Assembly (NCBI GenBank): GCA_039583875.1
Contig: CM077162.1
Coordinates: 110,889,808 to 110,953,807, forward strand
Reading direction: 5' to 3'
Source of the DNA: Platanthera guangdongensis
Lineage: Eukaryota; Streptophyta; Magnoliopsida; Asparagales; Orchidaceae
Length of the DNA stretch: 64,000 nucleotides
Positions within the stretch are counted from its first letter, which is position 1. Each line of letters begins with the position of its first letter. The notes below the pieces were generated by a model. That model made no database searches. It was not told the origin of the DNA and was given only the letters and a program-made list of their open reading frames with translations. Both the position numbers and the translations under genes were made by a program. Below are positions 1 to 11,425 of the stretch, piece by piece.

Positions 1-843
1 GGATTCTATTGGCCAAGCATCTTTAAGGATGCTCACCCCCATGTAAGTCATTGTGAACAATGCCAACGCTCAGGTAATATTTCCCGCCATGATGAAATGC
101 CATTAAATTCATTTTTAGAAATAGAAGTTTTTGATTTATGGGGGATCGACATTGTTGGACCGCTACCAACATCCTATGGAAATAAATATATTTTGGTAGC
201 GGTCGACTATGTGTCACGGTGGGCAGAAGCGCATGCCCTTCCCACTAATGACGCCCGAGTCATGACCCGATTTCTCAAAAAACTATTTTCACGATTTGGA
301 GCACCGTGGGCAATAGTTAGTGATAGGGGCACCCACTTTTGTAACGCACAATTCGCTAAGGTTTTGTCTAAATATGGCGTTACACATAGGTTAGCCACCC
401 CCTATCACCCTCAAATATGCGGCCAGGTAGAAGTAGTTAACCGTGAAATCAAACAAATTTTAGAGAAAACAGTTTCTACTAGTAGGAAGGATTGGTCGGT
501 CAAGCTTGATGATGCTCTATGGGCTTATCGGACCGCGTACAAAACCGCTATCAGTTGTACGCCGTATCAACTAGTCTATGGGAAAGCATGCCATTTACCG
601 GTTGAGCTTGAACATCGTGCCTTTTGGGCACTTAAATTTTTCAATCTTGATGAGAATTTGTCCTCCGAGCTCTGTAAACTCCAACTTAACGAGCTCGATG
701 AGTGGCGATCCCTCGCTTATGAGAATAACAAACTCTATAAGGAGCTCACCAAATTTTATCATGATAGAAAAATTAAGCACCCAAAGGACTTCCAACCGGG
801 GGATCAAGTCCTTAACTCGCTCTTACGCTTATTTTCGGGTAAG
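1..843 (+). pseudogene. Athila-type integrase, 3' part of pol, interrupted
   Basis: Frame 1 is open from the first base to the insertion point at 843. It encodes the end of the zinc-binding region (CEQC near residue 19) and the integrase catalytic core. Visible core motifs are GIDIVGPLP (first Asp), IVSDRGTHF (second Asp) and a late region reading [12 protein letters not shown] (catalytic Glu). The residues after the core, [16 protein letters not shown], are characteristic of Athila/Tat integrases. The enzyme inserts element cDNA into host DNA. The reading frame is cut by element A and resumes without a frame change at 18540. The start of the element lies outside the window. The interrupted halves contain no stop, so the gene was open when element A landed. 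Family identity is strong; activity is impossible in this state. Confidence 0.9.
839..843. repeat. Target-site duplication GTAAG, left copy
   Basis: GTAAG directly precedes the TG of the element A LTR at 844. The same five bases follow the CA end of the other LTR at 18535-18539. This fixes both ends of element A to the base. Confidence 0.93.
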
Positions 844-1772
844 TGATGCTTAATATCACGGCAGTGAACCGGTCGCACAAGTAATATAAAATGGGGGTTT
901 TCCCAAGTATCGATCTCACAAAGAACACAGTAAGGTGGAGTTAATTTCGAGGAGGACTTGAGATTGAAGTCCTCAGGTCGGAGCTAACTAAGGGGGGTTT
1001 TGATGTTTGCGGAAACAGAAAATAAAAGGCTAACAACTACTCCTATGCAACGCCTTTATGCGATGCTTCGCCGGGCGGGATAGAAGACTAGTCGGGCCGC
1101 TATGCACCGAATCACTAGGCGGATGGACGAGAAGGCTAGCGGATGAGGTGATTAGAACGGCGGAATGAGGGTCGTGAGCACCTCTTCGCAACGCACGCCA
1201 CTAGCAATTGCTAGTGCGGCAAGGGTGGATGGTGGTGGATGGAATATGGCGCAACTCAAGCAACTTAGGCAGTAAAATGAAATAGGAATCACATAGACAT
1301 GATACACATAACATATACAACCAAAGTGCACTTCATCAATATAAATAGATTTAAACACCAATATTCAACAATAAAGCAAGAACAAGTCAAGAGATCGACC
1401 GAATCCGAAGTCTTACTGGGGATTCACGTTTGGAATCGTCGGGTTGTCATTCTACGTCCAAGCTCGATCCTCAACTGCGTCCGGGGTAGAGAAGGGCTGT
1501 CACCACCTTCCAATGGCCCGTCTTCTTCGTCTCACGATAGCGGACGAAGCTTGCTAGCTTTCCTTTACTTGATGGCTATGGCGTCAAACCCTTCTTGAAG
1601 CTCACGGATGAAGGAGAAGGCCGAGAGGAAGCTCCGGCTTGGATTTGGCGGTGAAAGCTTGCCCGGAGCACCTCCCTAGGGTGGAAGATGAAGGGGAACG
1701 ACGGAGAAGGCGGAAAACGGCGGAGAAATGTCGAGCTCCAGATCCTCCCCCGAATTAGGGCGAGACCTGCAC

Positions 1773-1780
1773 TATTTATA
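1773..1780 (-). promoter_or_regulatory. TATA box of element A LTR
   Basis: TATAAATA on the minus strand lies directly downstream of the palindrome array. The equivalent in the other LTR is 17889-17896, which is the copy that would drive transcription of the element. Confidence 0.6.
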
Positions 1781-1798
1781 CAAAGCAGAAATGAACAT

Positions 1799-2150
1799 TG
1801 CGCACGATCACAGGCGCACGACCAGTGGTCGTGCGCACTATGTCCTGTGCTCGTGCGCACTGGCATGGAAGATCAGGAAGAAGAACTGGGATAACGCGCA
1901 CGAGTAGTGGTGCACGACCAGTGGTCGTGCGCACTAAGTCCAATGATCATGCGATTACCCCAGACAGGACTCCAGAAAAGAGGAATCAATGCACACGATC
2001 AGTGGCGCATGACCGGTGGTCGTGCGCATTATGTCCAGTGGTCGTGCGCTTACCCCAGGCTGACTCTGGAAAACATAGAGTAGTGCGCACGATCAGGGGC
2101 GCACGACCAATGGTCGTGGGCATTAGATCCCATGATCGTGTGCAGTATTC
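1799..2150. repeat. Palindrome array in U3 of element A (left LTR)
   Basis: Repeated near-perfect palindromes are built on GCACGACCAGTGGTCGTGC (9-base arms around one base), with variants of the arms and spacers. Copies are spaced roughly 50-70 nt apart. The array ends about 19 nt from the TATA box of this LTR. Some copies have CG changed to TG or CA, as expected after cytosine methylation. The other LTR carries the same array at about 17915-18266. Confidence 0.85.
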
Positions 2151-2380
2151 ATATTTCACAACCATCCCGGAACACACACACGACCCCTATACCGATAGGA
2201 AAAACAAATCACTAATCTGTGCAGACATTCCAGACAATCACAAAAGGGAGTACAAACTATAAAAATAACAAAATACACAACCACGGGCATAAATGTACAC
2301 TTCCTATGGAAATAAAGATTAGATGAAATAGGAACGATAAAGAACTAAAAGTGAAGTGCAACGGCGTGAAAACTAGCCCA

Positions 2381-2417
2381 GATGAGTCCGAAAATAGGTA
2401 TATAAAGTGGACTCATC
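2381..2417. repeat. Near-terminal inverted repeat at the LTR edge
   Basis: GATGAGTCC and GGACTCATC form 9-base arms around a 19-nt loop containing TATATA, placed at the extreme start of U3. The same structure occurs at the end of the other LTR (about 18498-18533) and, with 11-base arms, in element B (51278-51314). Confidence 0.85.
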
Positions 2418-2418
2418 A

Positions 2419-2434
2419 CACCCCCAGACTTAAC
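2419..2434 (-). promoter_or_regulatory. Polypurine tract of element A
   Basis: On the minus strand the sequence reads TTAAGTCTGGGGGTG directly before the LTR start, the usual plus-strand priming site of Athila/Tat elements. Similar CCCCCAGACTTAA blocks recur at about 2943 and 3873 inside the element. Confidence 0.75.
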
Positions 2435-4204
2435 TGTTTGTGCGTCCCGAGAAAACAAAATCTAAGCAGATAGGGAAAAATACTAGTTAACAAAGAAATT
2501 GCGATACGAAGTACCATGCGAAGTCGCATGCTCGCGAGCGTAAAAATATAATAGAAGAAATTTCTAAGTATACAAAATTGTTTATACTTTTCACAATGCG
2601 TATCAACATTTTATTATTACTCAAAAATAGAATCACGGTGAATCATCCGGTCATGCGTAGGGAGAAAGTAGACTAATCGCTAGGCGAGCATTGCCAAAGA
2701 TCAGGGCTCAGGATAACCTCCAAAGGAATCCACCAATGTCGGTGACCATGTGCTTGCCCTTTTGCATTCTCTCCACGACACTGGTTTTGTTCACACACGA
2801 ATCAGTAGGACTTTAGGTGAAGAGATGGGGCTTGGGTTTCGGTGAGGTAAACAAAGATAAACAGGAAGGCTATGCACCTAACCCAAATGAGCTAGTATAA
2901 AAGAAATCCATCAGCTAACCAAAATATATGCGGGTACACCACACCCCCAGACTTAACTTTTAACATATGGATGTGTGCACCGCCTACTCCAAATATAATT
3001 ACATTTCCCAAAAAGATTTTCAATTTAAACTTTTTCTTTTCACTTTTTTTTTCTTTTCTTTTTCTTTACAAATATTTTTCTTTTTCTTTTTTTTCTTTTT
3101 CTTCATTTTATTTTCACAATTCAGCAGAAATAAACTTGGGAGCCCTTCCACATTTTCACAAATAAAATCACCACATCACACCCCAACATTAAAATGTAAA
3201 CACTAAAGCTCAACTTGGGTGTGCGACTAGGATTGGCTATGAGGCTTTGGTGAAATCATGGTGGAGCTGAATCAAAAGGAGGGGTAGGCACCACGGGGCT
3301 AGCGAGGATAAGACGTCAGGAATGGTACAAAGCTCAACCGGGCCAAAATGATGGCCTACATCACGCTCATGCATGACTAACCTATACCCATGCTTCAAGA
3401 ATAGCTTGGGGCAAGTTCTTAGCCAATGAGAAAGACTATCGCTCCTCCCGACTCGAGCAATACGAACCTAACGGCCGTCTACACACATCCCTAAGCTACC
3501 GTTGGATTCACACCGGATTCACACCGGATTCACCAACTTTTGAGTAGAATAAAAAGTATTTACGTAATTAAAAAAATATAAAACTAAAAGCATACAGAAA
3601 AATTAAATCTACTCCAATTTCTACAAGAGACGAGAGCAGTTGACTAGGAGCACAGCAAGGTCAACATTTTACTCTGTCTCACAATCCTATGTCAGCAACA
3701 TAATTTTCCCAAATCTAACGAAGAAATGAGTTTAACTCGCAGCACGCAAAAAGCTAAGCACGCGCTCATGTGGGTGCAGTGGTGTGTGATGCAATGAACT
3801 AAGCAAAATAAAACAATAAAGGCTTCTAGTATGCACAAGAAATGTGTGCATGCAATAGGTAACAAATCTCTCCCCCAGACTTAAACTAAACTACACAGCA
3901 GATGATATAGAAATTAAAATCATAAGGAGCTAAGGGAAGAGGTTACCCAATGCTCAGCCAGTGAGCATACCAGATGACGTGTGGAAACCTGAAGCAGGCC
4001 CGCCATACGAAGAATCACAACCCCGCCAATGCGATGTTGTCAAGAATACCTGCAGGGGTGAGCTCCGCAAAAACAAAACAAAAATATACAAACTACAAAG
4101 CAATACTAAAACTAAATAGACATGAAAAAGAGAATGCAGAAAATGAAAGATAAGTACCGGGGTTATTATCATCCCAGCACGACTTATTCGGCTACGAAAA
4201 GGTT
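2435..4204 (-). other. Non-coding interior of element A
   Basis: No supported ORF. It contains a long pyrimidine tract on the plus strand (about 3025-3115), two extra polypurine-tract-like blocks (about 2943 and 3873), and short stretches shared with the interior of element B. For example, the AACAAAGATAAACA region near 2850 resembles that near 46840, and the TGGGTGTGCGACTAGGA block near 3214 resembles one near 47230. Confidence 0.6.
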
Positions 4205-4709
4205 CTAGCTAATGGGCCTATGAAAAGAAAAATGCATAGGTAACTGTCCCAATATCTGTTTCGGTAATGGGTACCGATACGGCGATAGAACAGTTACCCC
4301 TCTACCTAAATAGTAATACCTACCCAACACAGGTAGAGGAAATAGGAAGTAAGAAGAGAAGGAGCACTGGTCCTCACTCTTCTCACCACAAAATGAATCC
4401 TTGCCTAGCAAGGTATCGTCTACAGGGAGTTTGCAGGAGGAGAAAGTGATGAATGGAGCTTCCTCAACAGAGGAGGAATCAACCTCCTCGCAAAAGAGGA
4501 TGCTGTCATCCATGACTCGAGCTGAAAGCTCCAAGTCCTCCTGAAGCACCTGGGAAGACTCAACCCGCACAGGCTCAGATACAGAAATGGGATCAATAAA
4601 TAAAGGAGATGAATAACTAAAAGAATCAGAAATAGGGGGAGTGGTCCCGGTCTCACTCCCAGCAGGATCCTGACATAGAGTATACTCCCAGCAGGATCCC
4701 GAAATAAAG
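4205..4709 (-). pseudogene. Short acidic ORF of element A, cut by the copia insertion
   Basis: A minus-strand frame is open from the copia junction at 4709 down to a stop at 4205, about 168 residues. It is rich in Ser, Glu and Asp (SSVEEAPFITFSS, DSILFCEEVD). There is no zinc knuckle, protease or polymerase motif. The upstream part was removed by the nested copia, and no start codon is certain. It may be a relic of a gag leader or an accessory ORF. I do not recognise it and assign no function. Confidence 0.35.
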
Positions 4710-6227
4710 TGCAGTTAGATCTGATATACTCTAGAGGGGGGGGGGGTGAATAGAGTATATGGTGCTTTGAAACTTTTTACAACAGTTGTTGTAATAAGTG
4801 TGAGCAGGGAAGCAGAATAAAACAAATCACAGCACTAAGTTAAACAAAAGCTAATCACAGAGAAACCAAGGCCAGAAACAAAAATAAAAACAAGCAAGAC
4901 CAGAAGACACAAGGAAATATAGTGGTTCCCCTAAACTTGGGTACATCCACTCTTCTAAAACCCTAGGTAGGAATCCACTGCAGGATGAGTTGATCAGGTG
5001 TCCTGGGCATCAATAAGCTTTTGATAAGGTGCTCAAAAACCAAAGCAGATTTTTTGATCAGGTGTCTTGCCACCAATGAGCTTTTGACAAGGTGCTTAAA
5101 AACCAAGCCCAAACTTTTGAAGGGAGTTTGAGAAACCCTTTATAGAGAGGGGGTGAGAGAGTGATGGAAGTCTTCTCTTTCTCAAACAACTGAGAAGACT
5201 ATGTGGATTGTTGATGTCAAAGCTCCCCCTGAATCCTTGAGATCTTCAGGAAGAAAAGCTTTGCTAAGGGTGATAGGCCTTCAAAGATTGAACTCCAGCA
5301 ATAGATGATTTCAGCAAATAGCTGAAATGTTGAATGTCTGGAGTCTTGAAATATGTTGGCCTTGAACACTTTGAAAACTAAAGAGATCTAAAGATTTGAG
5401 AAAGCTTGATCTCCTTGGATGTGTGTTCTCTAGAGAATTCTTTGAGACAGAATAATTTTTAATGTATCTCTGTAAACTGTGTGTCTCTCTCTGTATCTCC
5501 TGTATGAGACTCAAGGAAATTCTGTCTTTTATTCTCTGGTACAGAATAGAATAACATTCTCTGTCAAGTATAGCCGTTAGCCTGCATTAAATGCATCCTT
5601 AATTACACAATCTCTTCTGGAGGAAAGTACACAGAAGTATTCCTTGAAAAATCCCTTGAAACTTGGTCCAGAAATGAATGAAAACGGCTGGGAAATCTCT
5701 GAATTAATTGCAGAATAACTCCTTAACAGATTTGAATTTGAATCTAGAAACATCCTTGAAGTTATCTGAAATTGTCTAACTGAGCTCTGCTATCGTCGAG
5801 CTGAGCTCAGCGATCTGGAAATATACAGCAGCAAAATATCGTCGATCTGAGCTCCCAGATCGTCGAACTGAGCTCAGAGATAAAGATCCAAAGCAGAGTC
5901 AAAATCGTCGACCTGAGCTCACCGATCGTCGAACTGAGTTCGACGACATAATGAAGTTGAGCTCAGCGATCGTCGAATGGAGTTCGACGATCTGTCGAAG
6001 TTGAGCTAGACGATCGTCGACCGGAGTTCGACGAATCGTCGTGCTGAGCTCGACGATATGACTTAGTCTCCAAACACAAAATCTTGGTTTTCAGGGCAGC
6101 TTCCAAACCTAGACTTCTAACCCTTAGACTCAATTCTAAATGACCTATTAAGCTATACAGGAGGTCAAGCAAAGGTTCCCAGAGACATAGTGATCCTGAC
6201 CCAAATTAGTAATAGGGTGTTCCAACA
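4710..6227 (-). repeat. SIRE-type copia 3' LTR
   Basis: On the minus strand it starts TGTTGGAACACC at 6227 and ends AACTGCA at 4710. It carries a CGTCGA-type inverted-repeat array (about 5778-6055) and a TATA-like CTATAAAGG at about 5131. A homopolymer of about twelve G lies near 4735 where the other LTR has a short mixed run. Confidence 0.92.
5778..6055. repeat. CGTCGA inverted-repeat array in SIRE LTR
   Basis: Many copies of ATCGTCGA and its complement TCGACGAT occur, interleaved with GAGCTC-like blocks (GAGCTCAGCGATCGTCGAA). The matching array in the other LTR is at about 16436-16712. Confidence 0.85.
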
Positions 6228-6242
6228 ATCTCCCCCTATTTG
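6228..6242 (-). promoter_or_regulatory. Polypurine tract of the SIRE-type element
   Basis: On the minus strand AAATAGGGGGAGAT directly precedes the LTR start. This is the normal plus-strand primer position. Confidence 0.8.
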
Positions 6243-6395
6243 GGTTAGGATTACTTTTTACAGACTTTGGAAAAATTTCAAATAACAACATACAGTCAGT
6301 AAAACAGAAAAACAACAGCTAGACATTGCAGAATCACAGAGATATATAGCATCCAGATAGTAATCAGAAATCACAGAAATTATCACCTTACAATA

Positions 6396-9300
6396 TCATT
6401 TCTTCTCTTTGCCCTTAACCATTTTAATCTCTCTGTTAGGATTGAGGACTTCCTTATTTGATCTGGTGTCATCTGCTGCACCTAAAGATGTTTGCTGTTT
6501 AAGCCTGGGAACCACTGCTTCAGGATGTAATTCCATATATCTGTCAGTATCAAAGAATTTACTTGAAGCATATCTCTCTAGCTCTTTCTGTCTCTGTTCA
6601 GACATTGTTGAAATGTTGGAAGAATCTGTTCCTTGCTCTCTAGCCTTTTTAATCTGATCTAATGCAGCTAGTTCTTTTAACCTTGTAGTCCAAGCAGCTG
6701 GATTATTTTTAGGATCCTCAAAAGGTACAGGAGGCTCATATCTGTTGGAGGGATTGTCTTGAGGAGGTCTGGCAGACACAGTTTCTTTCAGCTTATAAGG
6801 GAAAGGACCAGATGATGTATCTGATGAAATTTGTCCTCCCCTAGAATATGGGTGCTGCCTGGAGTACCCTTTGGAATAGACTTGAATGTCTCTTTGATTA
6901 CCTCTATATCCTCCTCTCCTTGATTGAGATCCCCTGGATTAGCCTCCCCTATTGTAAGATCTGGCATGAGGCTGATAGGGGGCCTGACTTCTGGCTGGGG
7001 GTTGAGCTGCAGAGCTTCCACCTGTACCTGCATCAGGAGGAGGTGGTGGAGGAGGATGAGAGTGCTGGAATTGGGATGAACCCTTCTCATATTTTCTCTT
7101 TTTCTTCATTGCCTTCAGCTGATTCTTGGAGTATTGCATCCAGTGTTCAGTAATTAGGCAGTCATGTAGGATGTAATATGGGATATCATTGTTATCCTTA
7201 ACTTTAGCAGGAGGTACTCTCTTCATAGCCTTGCTCCTTGCCTTCCTTTTCCTGGCAATGGTAGCAGAAGAGTCATCAGAGTCTGTTTTAAATTCATCAG
7301 TTTCAGAACTCTGGTCATCATAGAGAGCATCTATTTTCTTCATTAGATCCTTCTTGAGTTGTTCAGAGCAGATGAGGCTGTAGCAGTAGGTGTTGAGGTG
7401 GTAACAGCAGAGACAGCAGCAGATGGAATGGAAGCAGTAACAACAACAGCAACAGATGCTGGAGAGGTGACAACAGTAGTAACAGCAGGTTCACTAACAA
7501 CAATAGAAGCAGAAGGAATATCATCAAGGACTGCAGAAGGCTCAAATTCAGGTGCCTCTGTCATAAGAATGTCCTTGGAAATTGGTTCATCAGAAACAAC
7601 AGGAAATTCAACAGTATCAATATTTGCAGCAGCAGCAGCAGTATCAACATTCTCAGAAGCAACAATAATATTTTCTTCAGAAGAGGCACCAGCAATAACA
7701 TTTTCAGCAGCAGCATACACTGAATTTACAAAGGAGGTGATAATGCTAGGGTCACAGCAGGAAAAAGGCACAAGTGCCTTGGATAAATCTTCTGGAGGCT
7801 GGACAGCATTGACCTCTGGCAGACAGCTGAAGTAAGCAGAATCAAAAACTGATAGCAAAGACCTTAGGTCTATTGCAAGGACTGCAGTTGAAATCTGGCT
7901 TGTGCTTGAGGCACAGTAACAGCAACAGGAGGAGCAGCAGAAGAAGCAGTAATAGCAGCAGCAGCAGCAGTCAGACAGCTTACAGAAACAGCAGCAGCAG
8001 CAGCAGCATGAAGATTCACTTCATATGGCATCTCCCCCTGCCTAGATGCAGACATGTCTGGATCAAGGCACACTGCTGTAGGTGCTGCCTGAGGGAAGAG
8101 GGAAGAGAGCCTGGCAGAAAGAGCTGTCACTGACAGGTGGAGTGGAGCCAAGGAGGTCTCCAACAGCAGAGTTAGCCTGGGGGCAAGTAACTCATACAGC
8201 CTGTCAGCAAGGGCTGAGAGGTCTACTTGCTCAATAGCTGGAGCAGAGGTAGAAGAGATATGCGCAGCTGAGGGTTCTGGTAGTGGAGAGCTGGTGAGTG
8301 GTGGAAGGGATGGCTGAGGTGTTGGTAAGGTGGAAATGGAGGATAGAGGGATGGAGATAGATGGAGTAAATGTTGGTTGGTCAATGATTTGGTGGAGAAG
8401 GTCTTGAAATAAAGTGGAGGATGAGGGTAGCTCAGGAGGAGATGATGGGGAATCATCCATAAAGGAATCATCAAGTAGGGTGAAGGATGGAATGGAGGGT
8501 GATGAGGTGACATCTGATGGAGGGTAGGAGAATAGTGGATGGAATTGTTCTTCTGGTGTTGAAAGAACAGGAACTGGAGAAGGTGTGGATGTTGGAGATG
8601 GGCTGGATATGATGATGGTGGATGGAGCTGGAATGGTGGATGGTATTGGAAGGGATGGAATTGGAGGAGGAGGAGAAGAGGCAACAACAGCAGCCAGGTC
8701 ATCTGCAGGGGCAGAGACCTGTGGAGGAGTGACTCTTAGAGTCCTTGTGCCTGAAGGAGTACTGGAGGAGGTCCTACTAGGCTTGCTGATTTGTCTGTCC
8801 CACTTTCCAAAGAGGGCACAAGACAATCTCTTGGAGGCATTGATATGAACTCCAGAGGAGACCAGCAGGGCAGGGCACCTATGCTGCAGAAATACTCCAA
8901 TGATTCTCCCAAAGTTAACAAAACTTTTATTGATTTTCTTTTTGATGAGGTCAAAGAAAACCTCTCCCCAATTCAGATTCTTCTTGTCCACAAGAGCTCC
9001 CATGAGGCAAAGCTGATATCTTGAAATTGTGTCATGGGCAGAATGCTTTGCCAGTAGCACTTTTCCAACAACATCTGCCATGAACCTATACTCCATAGAC
9101 AGGTTCCTTTTGAAGAGCTTGCTAGGGTTTTCCTCTGAATGACCCATTCTGGCAAGCAGTTCAGAAAACTCATCTCCAGATAATTCAGCAGAATCTTCTC
9201 CATTTCTCAACCCAAAAACTTCTGACAGAATTGTTGGGGTCAAGGGTACCTGAGTTCCAGCTATAGATCCAACAATGGTAGAGTTATCTTGGTTATGGGC

Positions 9301-9492
9301 AGTATAAACTCACTCCTTTATTTCATCAGAAGCCAACTTGATCCTGGTGGTCATTATTGCTGTCAGATTCTGGTCCTTGAACAAACCCAGTATATCTTGA
9401 AAAATCTGGTCAGTCGTGCTGAAGGATTCTATATCAATATCAAAACCAGCATCAAACTTCATTGTAGCAAGAACAGTAACTGACACAGCCAT
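6396..9492 (-). pseudogene. Env-like ORF of the SIRE-type element, decayed
   Basis: The likely start is the ATG at 9492 (MAVSVTVLATMKF). The reading passes one in-frame TGA at 9310-9312, continues to a TAG at 7870, then changes frame near 7860 and again near 7350. It ends in further fragments at 6939-7343 and 6396-6779. The N-terminal 150 residues (for example KVLLAKHSAHDTISRYQLCL and WGEVFFDLIKKKI) resemble the envelope-like protein of SIRE/Maximus elements. The middle is a long Pro/Ser/Thr-rich stretch and an Ala/Val-rich stretch. I see no clear signal peptide or membrane anchor, so 'env-like' is a positional family label and not a demonstrated function. Its upstream spacer carries an array and a TATA box. 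Confidence 0.75.
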
Positions 9493-9498
9493 GGGTAC

Positions 9499-9508
9499 CT
9501 GCAAAAAA
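9499..9508 (-). promoter_or_regulatory. Possible 3' splice site before the env-like ATG
   Basis: On the minus strand a T run followed by GCAG (TTTTTTGCAG, then GTACCC) lies six bases before the ATG at 9492. This is a good match to a plant acceptor. A spliced subgenomic RNA for the env-like ORF is one option; an internal promoter is the other. Confidence 0.4.
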
Positions 9509-9607
9509 TGCAACAAACAAAACGACCAAGTGTAGAACTGTTTGGAGGGAAAGAAAATTCTTGCAGAGAAATCGAAAGCGCAAAAGAGAACGACGGCGAA
9601 AAATGAG

Positions 9608-9614
9608 TTTTATA
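9608..9614 (-). promoter_or_regulatory. TATA-like box upstream of the env-like ORF
   Basis: TATAAAA on the minus strand lies about 116 nt before the env-like ATG and a few bases downstream of the CGTCGA array. The arrangement copies an LTR promoter. Confidence 0.5.
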
Positions 9615-9618
9615 TTAG

Positions 9619-9915
9619 TGTTCGACGCAGAATTGGAAAGATCGTTGAACTCAGTTCGACGATCGAGGCTACTAAAGGAATCTGAAGAGTCTTCAACATC
9701 GTCGATCTCCGTTCGACGATATTGGAGAGCGTCGAGCTCCGTTCGACGATCGTTCAGAGAACAAAATCGTCGAGCGCCGCTCGACGATCGTTGACCGGAA
9801 GAGATAGTTCATACTATCTGAGAGGCGCTGAACTCAGTTCGACAATTTTTGGAAATCGTCGATCTCCGTTCGATGATCTTGGGGCAAATCGTCGAGCGCA
9901 GTTCAAAGATCAGAA
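9619..9915. repeat. CGTCGA array in the pol/env-like spacer
   Basis: About a dozen CGTCGA/TCGACG half-sites, many as pairs around a GAGCTCCGTT-like core, fill the spacer between the RT-RNase H stop (9991, minus) and the env-like ORF. The motif is the same as in the LTR of this element. Confidence 0.85.
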
Positions 9916-9990
9916 AAATTCTAGACACTAAGAAAAATCAGAATGTTTGCCTAGTCTTGGTCAATTTTTAAGCTTTCAAAATCTTGGAAA

Positions 9991-11425
9991 TTATTTAAGA
10001 CTTCCTCCATCTAACATTCCTAACTGATTTAGGAAGAAGGTGTGTTTCTTTTCATCCAAAGGCTTGGTGAAAATATCTCCCCTTTGTAAATCAGTTGGGA
10101 TATATTGTAGTTCAATTTTATTCTTTTCAACATTATCCCTTAAAAAGTGATGCTTAATCTCTATATGTTTTGTCCTACTATGGAGGACTGGATTTTGAGC
10201 TATGGAAATAGCACTGGTGTTATCACAAAAGATTTTAGACTTCTCTAAGTTGTAGCCATAGTCTAGGAGTTGGTTTTGAATCCACAAGATTTGTGAACAA
10301 CAACTGTCTGCAGCCATATATTCAGCTTCAGCAGTTGAAGTTGACACAGATGTTTGTTTCTTACAAAACCAAGAGACAAGTCTGTCACCAAGGAACTGAC
10401 AAGTTCCACTGGTGCTTTTCCTGTCAATTCTGCATCCAGCATAATCAGCATCAGAGAATCCAGTTAAATCAAATGCTGAATCTTTTGGATACCAGAGACC
10501 TAGATTTGGACAACTTTTAACATACCTGAGAATCCTCTTTACTAGTGTTAGGTGTGACTCTCTAGGGCTTACTTGGAACCTAGCACATATACATGTAGCA
10601 AACATTATATCTGGTCTACTAGCTGTAAGATACAGTAAAGAGCCAATCATTGCTCTATATGTTGTCTGATCAACATGTTTCCCATGTTCATTAGCATCCA
10701 ATACAGTATTAGTAGGCATGGGTGTTTTCATACAAGATGCTTCAGACATACCAAATTTCATAACCAATTCATTGGCATACTTGGTTTGAGAAATGAAGAT
10801 GCCTTCAGCATGTTGCTTGACTTGCAATCCTAGGAAAAAGGATAGCTCACTCATGCTACTCATCTCAAATTTAGAATGCATTAGGTTGGAAAACCTTCTG
10901 TACAATTTGGAGTCAGTAGAACCAAAAATGATATTGTCTACATAAATTTGTACTAGTAAGGTATGGGACTTATGGGTTCTAATGAAAAGAGTTTGGTCTA
11001 CTCTACCCCATATAAAACCATTTTCCAAAAGAAAGCATGTTAGGGTCTCATACCATGCTATAGGAGCTTGCTTGAGACCATATAATGCTTTATTTAGTCT
11101 AAAAACATAATCAGGAAAAGTTGGAGAGATAAAACCTGGAGGTTGTCTGACATAAACTTCCTCTTTGATGTCCCCATTTAGGAATGCACTTTTGACATCC
11201 ATCTGATAGACCTTGAAGCCTTTGTGTGCTGCATAAGCTAGAAATATTCTGATGGCTTCTAATCTTGCAACAGGTGCAAAAGTCTGGTCGTAGTCTATTC
11301 CTTCTTCTTGAGAGTATCCCTGAGCAACTATCCTTGCCTTGTTCCTTATAATTACTCCTTGATCATCCAACTTGTTTCTGAATACCCATTTTGTTCCAAC
11401 AATGGAGTGATCCTTTGGCTTTGGC
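9991..11425 (-). pseudogene. Copia reverse transcriptase-RNase H (SIRE-type)
   Basis: The frame is open for about 478 residues with the copia RT signature ([41 protein letters not shown]). The catalytic box reads YVDN instead of YVDD; the AAT codon is at 10933-10935. RNase H follows with DADYAGC, STAEAEY and IFCDNTSAI, then the usual DIFTKPL tail. Just upstream an in-frame TGA replaces a Trp codon next to ELVPKPKDH. The loss of the second catalytic Asp and the upstream stop make the enzyme dead. Both are G-to-A changes on the coding strand, as from cytosine deamination. Confidence 0.92.

Larger units (their letters stand above)
844..2418 (-). repeat. Element A 3' LTR
   Basis: Read on the minus strand it starts TGATGAGTCC at 2418 and ends TTAAGCATCA at 844. 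It matches 16961-18534 over its length with scattered substitutions. U3 carries a near-terminal hairpin (2381-2417), a palindrome array (about 1799-2150) and then a TATA box (TATAAATA, minus, 1773-1780). Open frames inside this LTR (for example 1299-1598 and 1798-2262) follow repeat structure, are not conserved proteins, and are not called genes. Confidence 0.92.

Noticed and set aside
1299..2262. ORFs of 99, 96 and 154 codons, present again at 17415-18378
   Set aside because: They lie inside the element A LTR, differ between copies by frame-neutral and amino-acid changes without constraint, and encode repeat-derived peptides.
7359..7835. 158-codon plus-strand Ala/Val/Thr-rich ORF
   Set aside because: Shadow of the Ala/Val-rich part of the minus-strand env-like pseudogene; GCA/GCT repeats keep both strands open.
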